Source: RGIG8709 sp045537065
GTDB taxonomy: Bacteria; Bacillota; Clostridia; Monoglobales; Monoglobaceae
DNA length: 31,799 nucleotides
Assembly (NCBI GenBank): GCA_045537065.1
Contig: JAZSOT010000036.1
Coordinates: 1 to 31,799 of the forward strand
Reading direction: 5' to 3'
A model generated the notes under the pieces. The model was not told the DNA's origin. It searched no databases and saw only the letters and a list, made by a program, of their open reading frames with translations. The position numbers were made by a program, and so were the translations under genes. This document shows, in pieces, positions 14,684-22,194 of the stretch (the stretch's first letter is position 1; every line of letters starts with the position of its first letter).

Positions 14684-16321
14684 TTATTTTGAAAAGCTGA
14701 CGGTAAATGATGTACCCACATTTTCCTGTGATTCAACCGTTATTTTACCACCTATAGCTTCAACCATTTCCTTTACCTGACATAGTCCGGTGCCACGACC
14801 TTCGCCTTTGGTTGAGAAACCGTTATCAAATATATGTTCAACATTGTCTTTACCGATTCCAACACCTGTATCGTCAACAGTTATAAGGAGTGCATCTTCA
14901 CGGGAATAGATGCCAAAATGCAGTTCCTTTTGTCTGTCTATATCCTTTATATTCATTGCATCAAACGCATTATCTATAAGGTTGCCGATAACCGTAACCA
15001 TAAGCTCGGGGGGAAGATATAAATCTGTTTTTGAATAGTGGCTTTCTTCACTCAGTATAAACTTTATATTAAGTTCCGAAGCTCTTGCACTTTTACCTAT
15101 TAAAAGTGCCGCTATACTTGGTTCATCAACTACTGACATAATTTTACTGATGGTTTCTCGCTGCACAATAGAAATATTTTCAATATACGATACCGCTTCG
15201 TTATACATTTCCATTTGTATCAGTCCCATTATAACATGAAGCTTGTTTGTGAAATCGTGATTGTTAGCCCGCATTGAATCCACAAGATACCTTGTTCCTG
15301 CAAGATCTTCCATCAGCTTTGTGTATTCTTCACGGTTGTGAAGAATTGCAACTGCTCCGATAATGTCATCTTTTTCCCTGATAGGTATGCAGTCAATCAA
15401 AACATTGCTATTATCAATGCTTTGCTCTTGAATGTTAAATTCTTTTTCGCCTGTTCTGATGACATTTTGTATGAAACCGTCATTACAGCAATCGGTAAAT
15501 GGTGCGTTTATAAGCTCTTTTGATTTTTCCTTGCCAAGCATTTTTGCCGCAGAGCGATTTGCAAACTGCACAACTCCGTTTTTATCTACGGCAAGTACAC
15601 CCTCGTTTAATGATTCCAAAATATTATCACGAACTTGAAACATTGCCGAGAAAACATTTGGTTCATATCCGTGCAAGCTCTTTTTAATAGAGCTTGAAAG
15701 CTCTGCAGAAATAATCAGTTCTATTAAAATTGCGGCAATAGTAATGAGCGCAAAGATAAAAAGTATCTGCAAGGTTTCCGCCTTGATATTTTCAAGAAGC
15801 ATAATCGTCATAACGAATCCGGTGTAGTTTCCGTTTTTATCATAAACTGCCGCATACGCACGGCGCTGTGAACCGGAAGGCCCCGTTTCATTTGCTGTGT
15901 AGTATTCCTTTGATACCTTTTCAAATTCAGGTATAGTTCCGTTATACTCTGTACCAATCAAATCGTGATTGGAATGATACAGACGAACATTATCACGACT
16001 TACAAAGGATATAACGTCAATATTGTCAAGGGTTGTTTTGAGAGAGTCAAGATACTCATTTAACAGCTCAGTTGTTTTTTCATCATCGGGATTTTCAATT
16101 TTGTCATCCACAAGTGGAGAATTTGCCACAGCCTCGGCAATGTTCTGCAGGTTCTGATCTCGTTTATCTATTTCAAAATGAATATTTATCAAAGTTCCCG
16201 AAATGCCCAAAAACAAAGCAAGGGTTATGATGAGTATAAGTTGCGTGGTGAATATTTTTCTGTGTATGTTTTTTATTGAAATCTGCTTTTGCGGTATTTT
16301 CAAATTCTTCTTTATCTTCAT
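14684..16321 (-). CDS. Membrane sensor histidine kinase, CitA/DcuS type
   Basis: A 545-residue kinase. A cytoplasmic N-terminal tail precedes TM1 (about 23-47), an extracytoplasmic Cache-type ligand domain follows (about 50-175), then TM2 (about 183-207), a PAS domain (about 225-330) and a transmitter. The phospho-acceptor is H355 in ANNHDFTNKLHVIMGLIQM, the SpoB-like dimerisation helix of this family. The ATPase boxes are NLIDNAFDA (447-455), DDTGVGI (483-489) and GRGTGL (508-513). In the ligand domain R113 and H116 (RLYHSN), HDLIG and the basic pair near 153 resemble the carboxylate-binding residues of CitA/DcuS, so a small carboxylate is a fair guess. AAGGAAG precedes the ATG. It diverges from the SemiSWEET-like gene, and a lactate permease lies nearby. 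Confidence 0.93.
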   Translation of the reverse strand: MKIKKNLKIPQKQISIKNIHRKIFTTQLILIITLALFLGISGTLINIHFEIDKRDQNLQNIAEAVANSPLVDDKIENPDDEKTTELLNEYLDSLKTTLDNIDVISFVSRDNVRLYHSNHDLIGTEYNGTIPEFEKVSKEYYTANETGPSGSQRRAYAAVYDKNGNYTGFVMTIMLLENIKAETLQILFIFALITIAAILIELIISAELSSSIKKSLHGYEPNVFSAMFQVRDNILESLNEGVLAVDKNGVVQFANRSAAKMLGKEKSKELINAPFTDCCNDGFIQNVIRTGEKEFNIQEQSIDNSNVLIDCIPIREKDDIIGAVAILHNREEYTKLMEDLAGTRYLVDSMRANNHDFTNKLHVIMGLIQMEMYNEAVSYIENISIVQRETISKIMSVVDEPSIAALLIGKSARASELNIKFILSEESHYSKTDLYLPPELMVTVIGNLIDNAFDAMNIKDIDRQKELHFGIYSREDALLITVDDTGVGIGKDNVEHIFDNGFSTKGEGRGTGLCQVKEMVEAIGGKITVESQENVGTSFTVSFSK

Positions 16322-16356
16322 AATAAAGGACTTCCTTTTTGATTTTCTTACTTAAA

Positions 16357-16385
16357 ATTATAGCATATAATGGATGAAATTTCAA
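16357..16385 (-). promoter_or_regulatory. Promoter of the kinase-regulator operon
   Basis: On the minus strand TTGAAA (16385-16380) and TATAAT (16362-16357) are 17 nt apart, 36 nt before the kinase start. Confidence 0.75.
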
Positions 16386-16430
16386 TTTATTATCTTATTT
16401 TATGACTTTTGTAAGTAAAATAAATTTTCT

Positions 16431-16477
16431 GAAACGACAAATTATGTTTATATTTTACATAAAATTGTCAGCGTTTC
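16431..16477. promoter_or_regulatory. Long imperfect inverted repeat, candidate response-regulator site
   Basis: GAAAC-GACAA-ATTATGT on the left and ACATAAAA-TTGTC-AGC-GTTTC on the right are reverse-complementary except for short offsets, around an AT-rich centre. The right arm covers TTGTCA (16465-16470), the only -35-like box before the SemiSWEET-like gene. Its -10 region (TAGGCT at 17 nt) is poor, which fits an activator-dependent promoter. No T tract suggests a terminator. Confidence 0.55.
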
Positions 16478-16528
16478 AATGTTGTGATAGGCTTTAATAC
16501 GAAATTAAAAACAAAGGAGTTTTGTGTT

Positions 16529-16801
16529 ATGAGTTCTATTTTTGAAACAATTATGTTGGTGTGCTTTGGGTTGTCGTGGCCTATCAATGTTATTAAGGCT
16601 TACAAAGCACGAACAGCGAACGCAACAAGTCTGCCGTTTATTCTTTTAATCTTTACCGGATACATAGCAGGAATAAGTGCAAAAATTATTTCAGGGCAGA
16701 TTAATTATGTGTTTGTAGTTTATCTGCTTAATCTTGCAATAGTTCTCCTAAACATTGTGGTATATTTCAGAAATGTTGCTTTAGACAATAAATCAAGATA
16801 A
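16529..16801 (+). CDS. SemiSWEET / PQ-loop-like three-helix membrane protein
   Basis: A 90-residue protein with three predicted membrane helices (about 5-25, 36-56 and 60-81). The stretch WPINVIKAYKARTANATSLP matches the PQ-loop signature of SemiSWEETs (Pro, then Lys, then Ser-Leu-x-Phe), with Pro-Ile in place of the usual Pro-Gln. SemiSWEETs dimerise and carry sugars down a gradient; the substrate here is unknown. ATG at 16529 is chosen because AAAGGAG lies 9 nt upstream and the helix starts properly; the in-frame ATG at 16484 has no such site. It is followed after 12 nt by the SGNH-like gene and diverges from the sensor kinase, whose regulator probably controls it. Confidence 0.75.
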   Translation: MSSIFETIMLVCFGLSWPINVIKAYKARTANATSLPFILLIFTGYIAGISAKIISGQINYVFVVYLLNLAIVLLNIVVYFRNVALDNKSR

Positions 16802-16813
16802 GGGGTGCAAAAG

Positions 16814-17410
16814 ATGAGAGAACAAGAAATTAAGAATTATAAGGCATTAAACAAACTTGCAGAGCAAAATGGCATTGTTATCTTTGGTAAAAAAGAAGAT
16901 GTTTCTATTCCGCTATGCGAATTAAGACAGGCTTTTGGTATCAAAGAAAACTGCTATAATCGTAGCTTTGAAAATCTTACAATCAGCGAGGCTTTTGACA
17001 TTTATGCAGATTGTGTTGCAGACCTTTCTCCCGAAACAATACTTTTGCATATTGAAGATGTAGAATGCTTCAAATTTTCGGCAGATAAATTTACTGATGA
17101 TTACCGCAAACTGATTTCACAAATTAAAAAACATAATAAAAAGTGCAGAATTGGCATTGTGTCTGCAAAAAACTACGATAACAACAATGATATTACAGAA
17201 TTAAACAAGCAGTTAAAATATATAGCCGATTCTGAAAAGTATGAATTTTGCGATATTTCTGAAAAAAGAGTGTGGAATCCGCAACAAACAAAAGAGGTTG
17301 TTTTGTTTGTATATAACATTGGATTTATGCATCCATTAAAAACTAAAAGACCGCTTAATGATTTGGTTAGGTTATTGTTTTGTGTAAATGACTATATTTA
17401 TACAAGATAA
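16814..17410 (+). CDS. SGNH-hydrolase-like protein with degenerate nucleophile block
   Basis: A 198-residue soluble protein without a signal peptide. The layout recalls small SGNH/GDSL-fold proteins: a first strand IVIFGKKED where GDS is expected, an Asn in NRSFENLTI, then ILLHIEDVE where ILLHxGxND is expected, and a late strand CRIGIVSAKNYDNN. The catalytic Ser of block I is replaced by Lys, so ordinary esterase activity is doubtful and a binding role is possible. The start is ATG at 16814 with AAGGGG upstream; GTG at 16805 lies inside that ribosome site. It is cotranscribed with the SemiSWEET-like gene. The fold assignment is from motif spacing only and could be wrong; otherwise it is a conserved-looking hypothetical. 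Confidence 0.6.
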   Translation: MREQEIKNYKALNKLAEQNGIVIFGKKEDVSIPLCELRQAFGIKENCYNRSFENLTISEAFDIYADCVADLSPETILLHIEDVECFKFSADKFTDDYRKLISQIKKHNKKCRIGIVSAKNYDNNNDITELNKQLKYIADSEKYEFCDISEKRVWNPQQTKEVVLFVYNIGFMHPLKTKRPLNDLVRLLFCVNDYIYTR

Positions 17411-17490
17411 AAACGTCCGGTAATTTAACGAGCAGGGAAGATGCGTACCATATTCCACGATTTTAGGATACTCCTAATACCTTATACAAT

Positions 17491-17522
17491 AAACCCCGAA
17501 ACAGAATTTTGTTTCGGGGTTT
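17491..17522. terminator. Bidirectional terminator
   Basis: AAACCCCGAAAC (17491-17502) pairs with GTTTCGGGGTTT (17511-17522). It lies between the convergent SGNH-like and lactate-permease genes. The stretch 17411-17490 before it holds no gene or motif that I recognise. Confidence 0.88.
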
Positions 17523-17527
17523 AAACT

Positions 17528-17564
17528 GTCCTTAAGAACACACCTCATATTGAAAGGATTTTTT
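17528..17564 (-). repeat. Right copy of the 37-38 nt dispersed element
   Basis: Read on the minus strand: AAAAAATCCTTTC, 10 variable bases, then GTGTTCTTAAGGAC, matching the two constant blocks at 13896-13933. As with the left copy it lies just after a stop codon (lactate permease) and just before a terminator, and the pair forms an inverted repeat around 13934-17527. Confidence 0.75.
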
Positions 17565-17567
17565 ATT

Positions 17568-19193
17568 TTACGGATTTATCCCAAGAGCCAGCACAATATA
17601 GAAAATTGCGGCTGTGATTAAAGAATATATAAGCATAGGAATAACATTTATCTTTATAAGCTTTCCCTCCCTGCCGGTTGTGCCAATAGTAGCACTTGCT
17701 GCAACTGCATTGTTAATACAAACCATATTTCCTATTGCTGCACCAACACATTGCATTGAAATAGCGAATACCTCGGGAAGACCAAGAACACTTGCTGTGT
17801 TAAACTGCAGATTTGAGAACAGGTTCATAGAAACTGTTGCAGAGCCTGAAACGAAAGCTCCTAAAACTCCGATAAAGGGAGAAATCAGTACATAAAGACT
17901 TTTCCCAACCATTGAAAGGGCATTTGCCATTTCGTCAAGCATACTTATTCCAAGGTCGTTTTTGTATTTTAAAACTTCAACAAGGGCGAGGCCGAAAACA
18001 AGTGCCAACGCGGCGCCTGAAATTTGCTTTATTGTGTCGCTCCAGGATTTTTTAACCATTTTTCCATCCATTTTATGAATTATATTGGTTATGAAAGCAA
18101 CCAGTATAAAGAATGTGCCAGGCAGATATGCCCACTTTAAGCTCCAGTCAAGATTTTCAAAGCCTAAAAGGTTGTTTATTTTTATAATAAAAGGTGAGCC
18201 TCCTGTTAAGAGATGCTTAATTCCAAGCTGTGGAATACGGGTGATAACAAGAAGTGTTGCAATCAAAAGATAAGGCACCCATGCAAGAAGCAGGGGCATT
18301 TTTGATTCTTTAACAGGGGAAATCTCGCTTGTGGAAAGCCATTCAGAATCCCAACTTTCAGGGTTTCCAAAATCCCAGGTTTCCTTCGGAACAAGAAATC
18401 CGCATTTTGCCGCAATAACTGTTGCTGCAATTGATATTAGAGCTGCTATAAGGGATGCAAATTCATATCCCATAAATATTGATGTAAAAAGAAGAGGAAT
18501 AGAAAATGTAAGTCCCGTAAAAATTGCAAAAGGTGCTGCCTTTAATGCAGGCTTAAAGGATTTTTCACCCGAGAATATTTTTGCTGTAAGCATAAGAACA
18601 ATAAGTGGCAGTATTGTGCTGACAACCGCATGGGGCAGGGCAGTCCAGAATGAAAACTGAGAAATAAAAGTCTCGTTGCCCGCCATGCCCAAAGCATTTA
18701 ATGCAGAGGTAACAGGCGTTCCAACTGCACCGAAAGAAACTGCCGATGAGTCAAAACAGAGAGTAATCATTGCTGCTGCCATTGGAGGGAAACCAAGGCT
18801 AACAAGAAGTGGTCCTGCCAAAGCTGCGGGAGTTCCAAAGCCTGCAGCTGCTTCTATAAAGGAGCAGAATGAAAAACCTATAATACACGCCTGAACACGT
18901 TTATCGGGGCAAATGTTCATAAATCCACGGTTGATAGATGCAGTGGCCCCTGAAATTTTAAGTGTATTCATAACTAAGATAGCACCTATTATAATAATTA
19001 AAACATCAATAGAGCTTAAAACCCCATATAGAGAGCCTGCAAGAAGTGCAGAAATATCAATTTTAAAGAATAAAATGCCAAAGACAACGGCTAAAGCCCA
19101 AGAGATTGCAAGACATATTTTTGCGGGCCAGTTAAAAACTATCATTAAAATTAAGGTTGCCAGAATTGGCAGAAAGGCGATTGTTGCTAACAT
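17568..19193 (-). CDS. L-lactate permease (LldP family)
   Basis: A 541-residue polytopic inner-membrane protein with about 13 hydrophobic segments, close to the length of characterised LldP/GlcA lactate and glycolate permeases. Family-like segments: the start FLPILATLILMIVFNWPAK, FIEAAAGFGTPAALAGPLL, the SSAVSFGAVGTPVTSAL loop, FGLALVEV, and NNAVAASATIGTTGREGKL near the end. It imports lactate or a similar 2-hydroxy acid with protons. ATG at 19193 is chosen because AAGAGG lies 7 nt upstream and the first helix follows; the frame stays open 9 codons further. No lactate dehydrogenase or Lut genes are adjacent. The CitA/DcuS-like system 2 kb away could sense its substrate. Confidence 0.9.
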   Translation of the reverse strand: MLATIAFLPILATLILMIVFNWPAKICLAISWALAVVFGILFFKIDISALLAGSLYGVLSSIDVLIIIIGAILVMNTLKISGATASINRGFMNICPDKRVQACIIGFSFCSFIEAAAGFGTPAALAGPLLVSLGFPPMAAAMITLCFDSSAVSFGAVGTPVTSALNALGMAGNETFISQFSFWTALPHAVVSTILPLIVLMLTAKIFSGEKSFKPALKAAPFAIFTGLTFSIPLLFTSIFMGYEFASLIAALISIAATVIAAKCGFLVPKETWDFGNPESWDSEWLSTSEISPVKESKMPLLLAWVPYLLIATLLVITRIPQLGIKHLLTGGSPFIIKINNLLGFENLDWSLKWAYLPGTFFILVAFITNIIHKMDGKMVKKSWSDTIKQISGAALALVFGLALVEVLKYKNDLGISMLDEMANALSMVGKSLYVLISPFIGVLGAFVSGSATVSMNLFSNLQFNTASVLGLPEVFAISMQCVGAAIGNMVCINNAVAASATIGTTGREGKLIKINVIPMLIYSLITAAIFYIVLALGINP

Positions 19194-19295
19194 AAATAAA
19201 CCTCTTTTTTTATAAAACAAAACTTGTTGGTATACAATTATATTATAACTTAAATTTACAAAAAAATGTAGTCAATATGGGAAAGGGAATAATTG

Positions 19296-19324
19296 TTGAC
19301 ATTTTTTTGTTTTTAAAGTATAAT
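19296..19324 (+). promoter_or_regulatory. Promoter of the AEC transporter gene
   Basis: TTGACA (19296-19301) and TATAAT (19319-19324) are perfect and 17 nt apart, 35 nt before the ATG. Confidence 0.88.
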
Positions 19325-19359
19325 TGACAAATAGTTAAATCTTATGTTGCGAGGTAATT

Positions 19360-20283
19360 ATGCAGGTTTTTAATATAACTTTTAATCAAATGCTGGTGCT
19401 GTTTGGTTTTATAGCAATAGGAGTTTTTTTCAACAAAAAAAATGTATTGCCGAAAGAAACATCAAAGGTTTTATCAAAGCTTGAAACTTATCTTCTTTTG
19501 CCGTGTCTGAATTTTCGGACGTTCTATAAAAATTGCACGCTGACAAATCTTGTAAGCACAAGTAAGCTTTTAGTATATGGAACCGTGATACTACTTGTTT
19601 CCTTTGTAATAGCTCTTATAATATCCAGGTATTTCACAAAAGAAGCATATACTAAAAATGTGTATGTTTATTCCTTTACCATTCCAAATCTTGGTTTTAT
19701 GGGTAATGCACTTGTTCTTGGAGTTTTTGGTGAAGAAGTGTTATTCCAGTATATGATGTTTTATTTGCCATTTGTTATTTTTATTTATACATACGGACTT
19801 TATTCATTAATCCCTCACGAAGATGGATATAAATTCAGTTTTAAAAGCCTTGTTAATCCTTCATTGGTAGGAGTTTTGATTGGTGCAATATTTGGAGTTT
19901 TTGAGATTCCGCTTCCCGGATTTTTAAGTTCTTTAGTTACATCGGCATCAAGCTGTATGTCACCTATTGCAATGTTAATTGCAGGATTTGTTATAGGAAA
20001 CTATGCACTGAAAGCACTTGCGTCAATTCCAAAAGTTTATATTGCCTCAATAATAAGGCTTATTATAATGCCCGTTATTTTTGTTCTTGCATTAAAGGGT
20101 TTAAACGTTGACTCTGATATTGTAAGAGTGGCACTTTGTGCAACAGCACTTCCTTTCGGGCTTAACACAATAGTTTTTCCTGAGGCATATGGGGGCGATG
20201 CAACGGTTGGAGCGAGTATGGCACTTATATCCCATGTCTTGTCGGTTATAACCATGCCTCTTATTTTTGCATTGTTTCTTTAA
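19360..20283 (+). CDS. AEC (auxin efflux carrier) family transporter
   Basis: A 307-residue membrane protein with about 10 hydrophobic helices in two inverted halves, as in bacterial AEC proteins such as malate/malonate carriers. Signature segments: an N-terminal helix FNQMLVLFGFIAIGVFFNKK, IPNLGFMGNALVLGVFGEE, PIAMLIAGFVIGNY at the start of the second half, and the final ALCATALPFGLNTIVFPEAY. Substrates in bacteria are usually organic acids, but none can be assigned here. GCGAGGTAA precedes the ATG. The gene is monocistronic: it has its own promoter, and lepA downstream has another. It diverges from the lactate permease. Confidence 0.88.
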   Translation: MQVFNITFNQMLVLFGFIAIGVFFNKKNVLPKETSKVLSKLETYLLLPCLNFRTFYKNCTLTNLVSTSKLLVYGTVILLVSFVIALIISRYFTKEAYTKNVYVYSFTIPNLGFMGNALVLGVFGEEVLFQYMMFYLPFVIFIYTYGLYSLIPHEDGYKFSFKSLVNPSLVGVLIGAIFGVFEIPLPGFLSSLVTSASSCMSPIAMLIAGFVIGNYALKALASIPKVYIASIIRLIIMPVIFVLALKGLNVDSDIVRVALCATALPFGLNTIVFPEAYGGDATVGASMALISHVLSVITMPLIFALFL

Positions 20284-20285
20284 AA

Positions 20286-20315
20286 TTGACAATAATATGA
20301 AGATTGTGGTATAAT
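20286..20315 (+). promoter_or_regulatory. Promoter of lepA
   Basis: TTGACA (20286-20291) and TATAAT (20310-20315) are 18 nt apart, starting 3 nt after the AEC stop codon; no clear terminator separates the two genes. Confidence 0.8.
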
Positions 20316-20347
20316 TAACAAATGACTTTTTGAAAGGCTGAAAAATT

Positions 20348-22153
20348 ATGAGTGATTATAAAAAGAATATAAAGAATTTCTCTATTATTGCCCATATTGA
20401 CCACGGAAAATCGACTCTTGCAGATAGACTTTTAGAATTTACAGGAGCACTGACAAAACGAGAGATGCAGGAACAGATTCTTGATAATATGGACCTTGAA
20501 AGAGAAAGAGGAATAACCATAAAGGCAAGAGCTGTAAGACTTTTATATAAGGCAAAGGACGGGGAGGAATATGTTTTAAACCTTATTGATACCCCCGGTC
20601 ATGTTGACTTTAACTATGAAGTTTCAAGAAGCCTTGCTGCCTGTGAGGGTGCAGTTTTAATAGTGGATGCTGCTCAGGGCATTGAAGCACAGACTCTTGC
20701 AAACACCTATCTTGCACTTGAACACGATTTAGAGCTTGTGCCTGTAATAAACAAAATTGACTTGCCATCTGCAAGACCGGAAGAGGTTAAAAAGGAAATT
20801 GAAGATGTTATTGGAATAGAGGCAGAAAACGCTCCTCTTATTTCCGCAAAAAACGGAATAAATATAGAAGCCGTTTTAGAAGAGATTGTAAAGGTTGTGC
20901 CGTCACCCGAGGGTGATGAAAATGCCCCCTTAAAGGCACTTATATTTGACTCCTATTATGACAGTTACAGAGGGGTTATTGTATATATAAGAGTGAAAGA
21001 CGGAAGCCTAAAAGCCGGACAACAGATAAAAATGATGGCAACGGGGGCAACCTTTGATGTTGTTGAGGTTGGATACCTTCATCCGTCAGGAATGCTGCCT
21101 GCAAATGAAATAAAAGCAGGCGAGGTTGGATATATTGCCGCAAGTATAAAAAGTGTGCTTGATGTTCGTGTTGGTGACACGGTAACAACCGCTCAAGAGG
21201 GAGCAAAAGAACCTCTCCCCGGTTATAAAGAAGTAAAACCGATGGTTTATTGCGGTATCTATCCTGCAGACGGAGCAAGATATGATGACCTTAAAGAAGC
21301 TCTTGAAAGACTTAAGCTTAATGATGCATCATTAAGTTATGAGGCAGAAACCTCTGTTGCATTGGGCTTTGGCTTCAGATGTGGGTTTTTGGGACTTTTG
21401 CATATGGAAATTATTCAGGAAAGACTGGAACGAGAATATAATCTTGACCTTGTTACAACTGCTCCGTCAGTTGAATATAATGTTATAAAAACAGATAAGA
21501 CAATTCTTAATATAGCAAACCCCACAAATCTTCCCGAGCCGTCACTTATTGATTATATGGAAGAGCCTATAGTAAAAGCGGAGATTATGACTCCAAAGGA
21601 TTATGTTGGAAGCATAATGGAGCTTTGTCAGGAAAGAAGGGGAACATATATTGATATGACCTATCTTGACGCAACAAGAGTGTCACTTAGCTATGAACTT
21701 CCTTTGAATGAAATAATTTATGATTTCTTCGATGCCTTAAAGTCAAGAACAAGAGGTTATGCATCCTTTGATTATGAGCTTAAAGGCTTTGAAAGGAGCG
21801 ACCTTGTTAAGCTTGATATTTTGTTAAACGGAGAAATGGTGGATGCACTTTCTTTTATAGTTCACAAGGAAAGTGCATATAAAAGAGGAAGAAGGATTGC
21901 GGAAAAGCTAAAGGATGTTATTCCAAGACAGCTTTTTGAAATTCCCATTCAGGCGGCAGTGGGTGGAAAGATTATTGCCCGTGAGACTGTCCGCGCAATG
22001 AGAAAGGATGTCCTTGCCAAGTGTTATGGCGGTGACATAACAAGAAAGAAAAAGCTCCTTGAAAAGCAAAAGGAAGGTAAAAAACGTATGCGACAGGTGG
22101 GAACAGTTGAGGTTCCGCAGGAAGCATTTATGTCGGTTTTAAAGCTTGATTAA
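20348..22153 (+). CDS. lepA: Elongation factor 4 (LepA)
   Basis: A 601-residue translational GTPase that acts on stalled ribosomes by back-translocation. The G domain carries G1 AHIDHGKSTLADRLL, G2 RERGITIKA, G3 DTPGHVDF and G4 NKIDLP in the first 135 residues. Domains II, III and V resemble EF-G, including FGFRCGFLGLLHMEI. The LepA-specific C-terminal domain ends with the basic stretch DITRKKKLLEKQKEGKKRM and VGTVEVPQEAFMSVL. Length and motifs are fully conserved. AAAGG lies upstream of the ATG. In many Firmicutes lepA lies beside hemN, hrcA or rpsT; none is present here. Confidence 0.98.
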   Translation: MSDYKKNIKNFSIIAHIDHGKSTLADRLLEFTGALTKREMQEQILDNMDLERERGITIKARAVRLLYKAKDGEEYVLNLIDTPGHVDFNYEVSRSLAACEGAVLIVDAAQGIEAQTLANTYLALEHDLELVPVINKIDLPSARPEEVKKEIEDVIGIEAENAPLISAKNGINIEAVLEEIVKVVPSPEGDENAPLKALIFDSYYDSYRGVIVYIRVKDGSLKAGQQIKMMATGATFDVVEVGYLHPSGMLPANEIKAGEVGYIAASIKSVLDVRVGDTVTTAQEGAKEPLPGYKEVKPMVYCGIYPADGARYDDLKEALERLKLNDASLSYEAETSVALGFGFRCGFLGLLHMEIIQERLEREYNLDLVTTAPSVEYNVIKTDKTILNIANPTNLPEPSLIDYMEEPIVKAEIMTPKDYVGSIMELCQERRGTYIDMTYLDATRVSLSYELPLNEIIYDFFDALKSRTRGYASFDYELKGFERSDLVKLDILLNGEMVDALSFIVHKESAYKRGRRIAEKLKDVIPRQLFEIPIQAAVGGKIIARETVRAMRKDVLAKCYGGDITRKKKLLEKQKEGKKRMRQVGTVEVPQEAFMSVLKLD

Positions 22154-22154
22154 A

Positions 22155-22187
22155 AAAAGCAGAAACGGTATAACCGTTTCTGCTTTT
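22155..22187. terminator. Bidirectional terminator between lepA and the thrS operon
   Basis: AAAAGCAGAAACGGT (22155-22169) pairs with ACCGTTTCTGCTTTT (22173-22187) around a 3-nt loop. On the minus strand it runs into seven Ts, ending the thrS-to-NSS operon; on the plus strand it ends lepA. Confidence 0.92.
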
Positions 22188-22194
22188 AAATTTT

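Noticed and set aside
19205..19250. GTATAC-centred motif upstream of the lactate permease as a GntR/LldR-type operator
   Set aside because: The palindrome is short, its flanks do not match, and no GntR regulator is in the window; AT-rich chance is as likely. The minus-strand -10 candidates here also lack a good -35 box.
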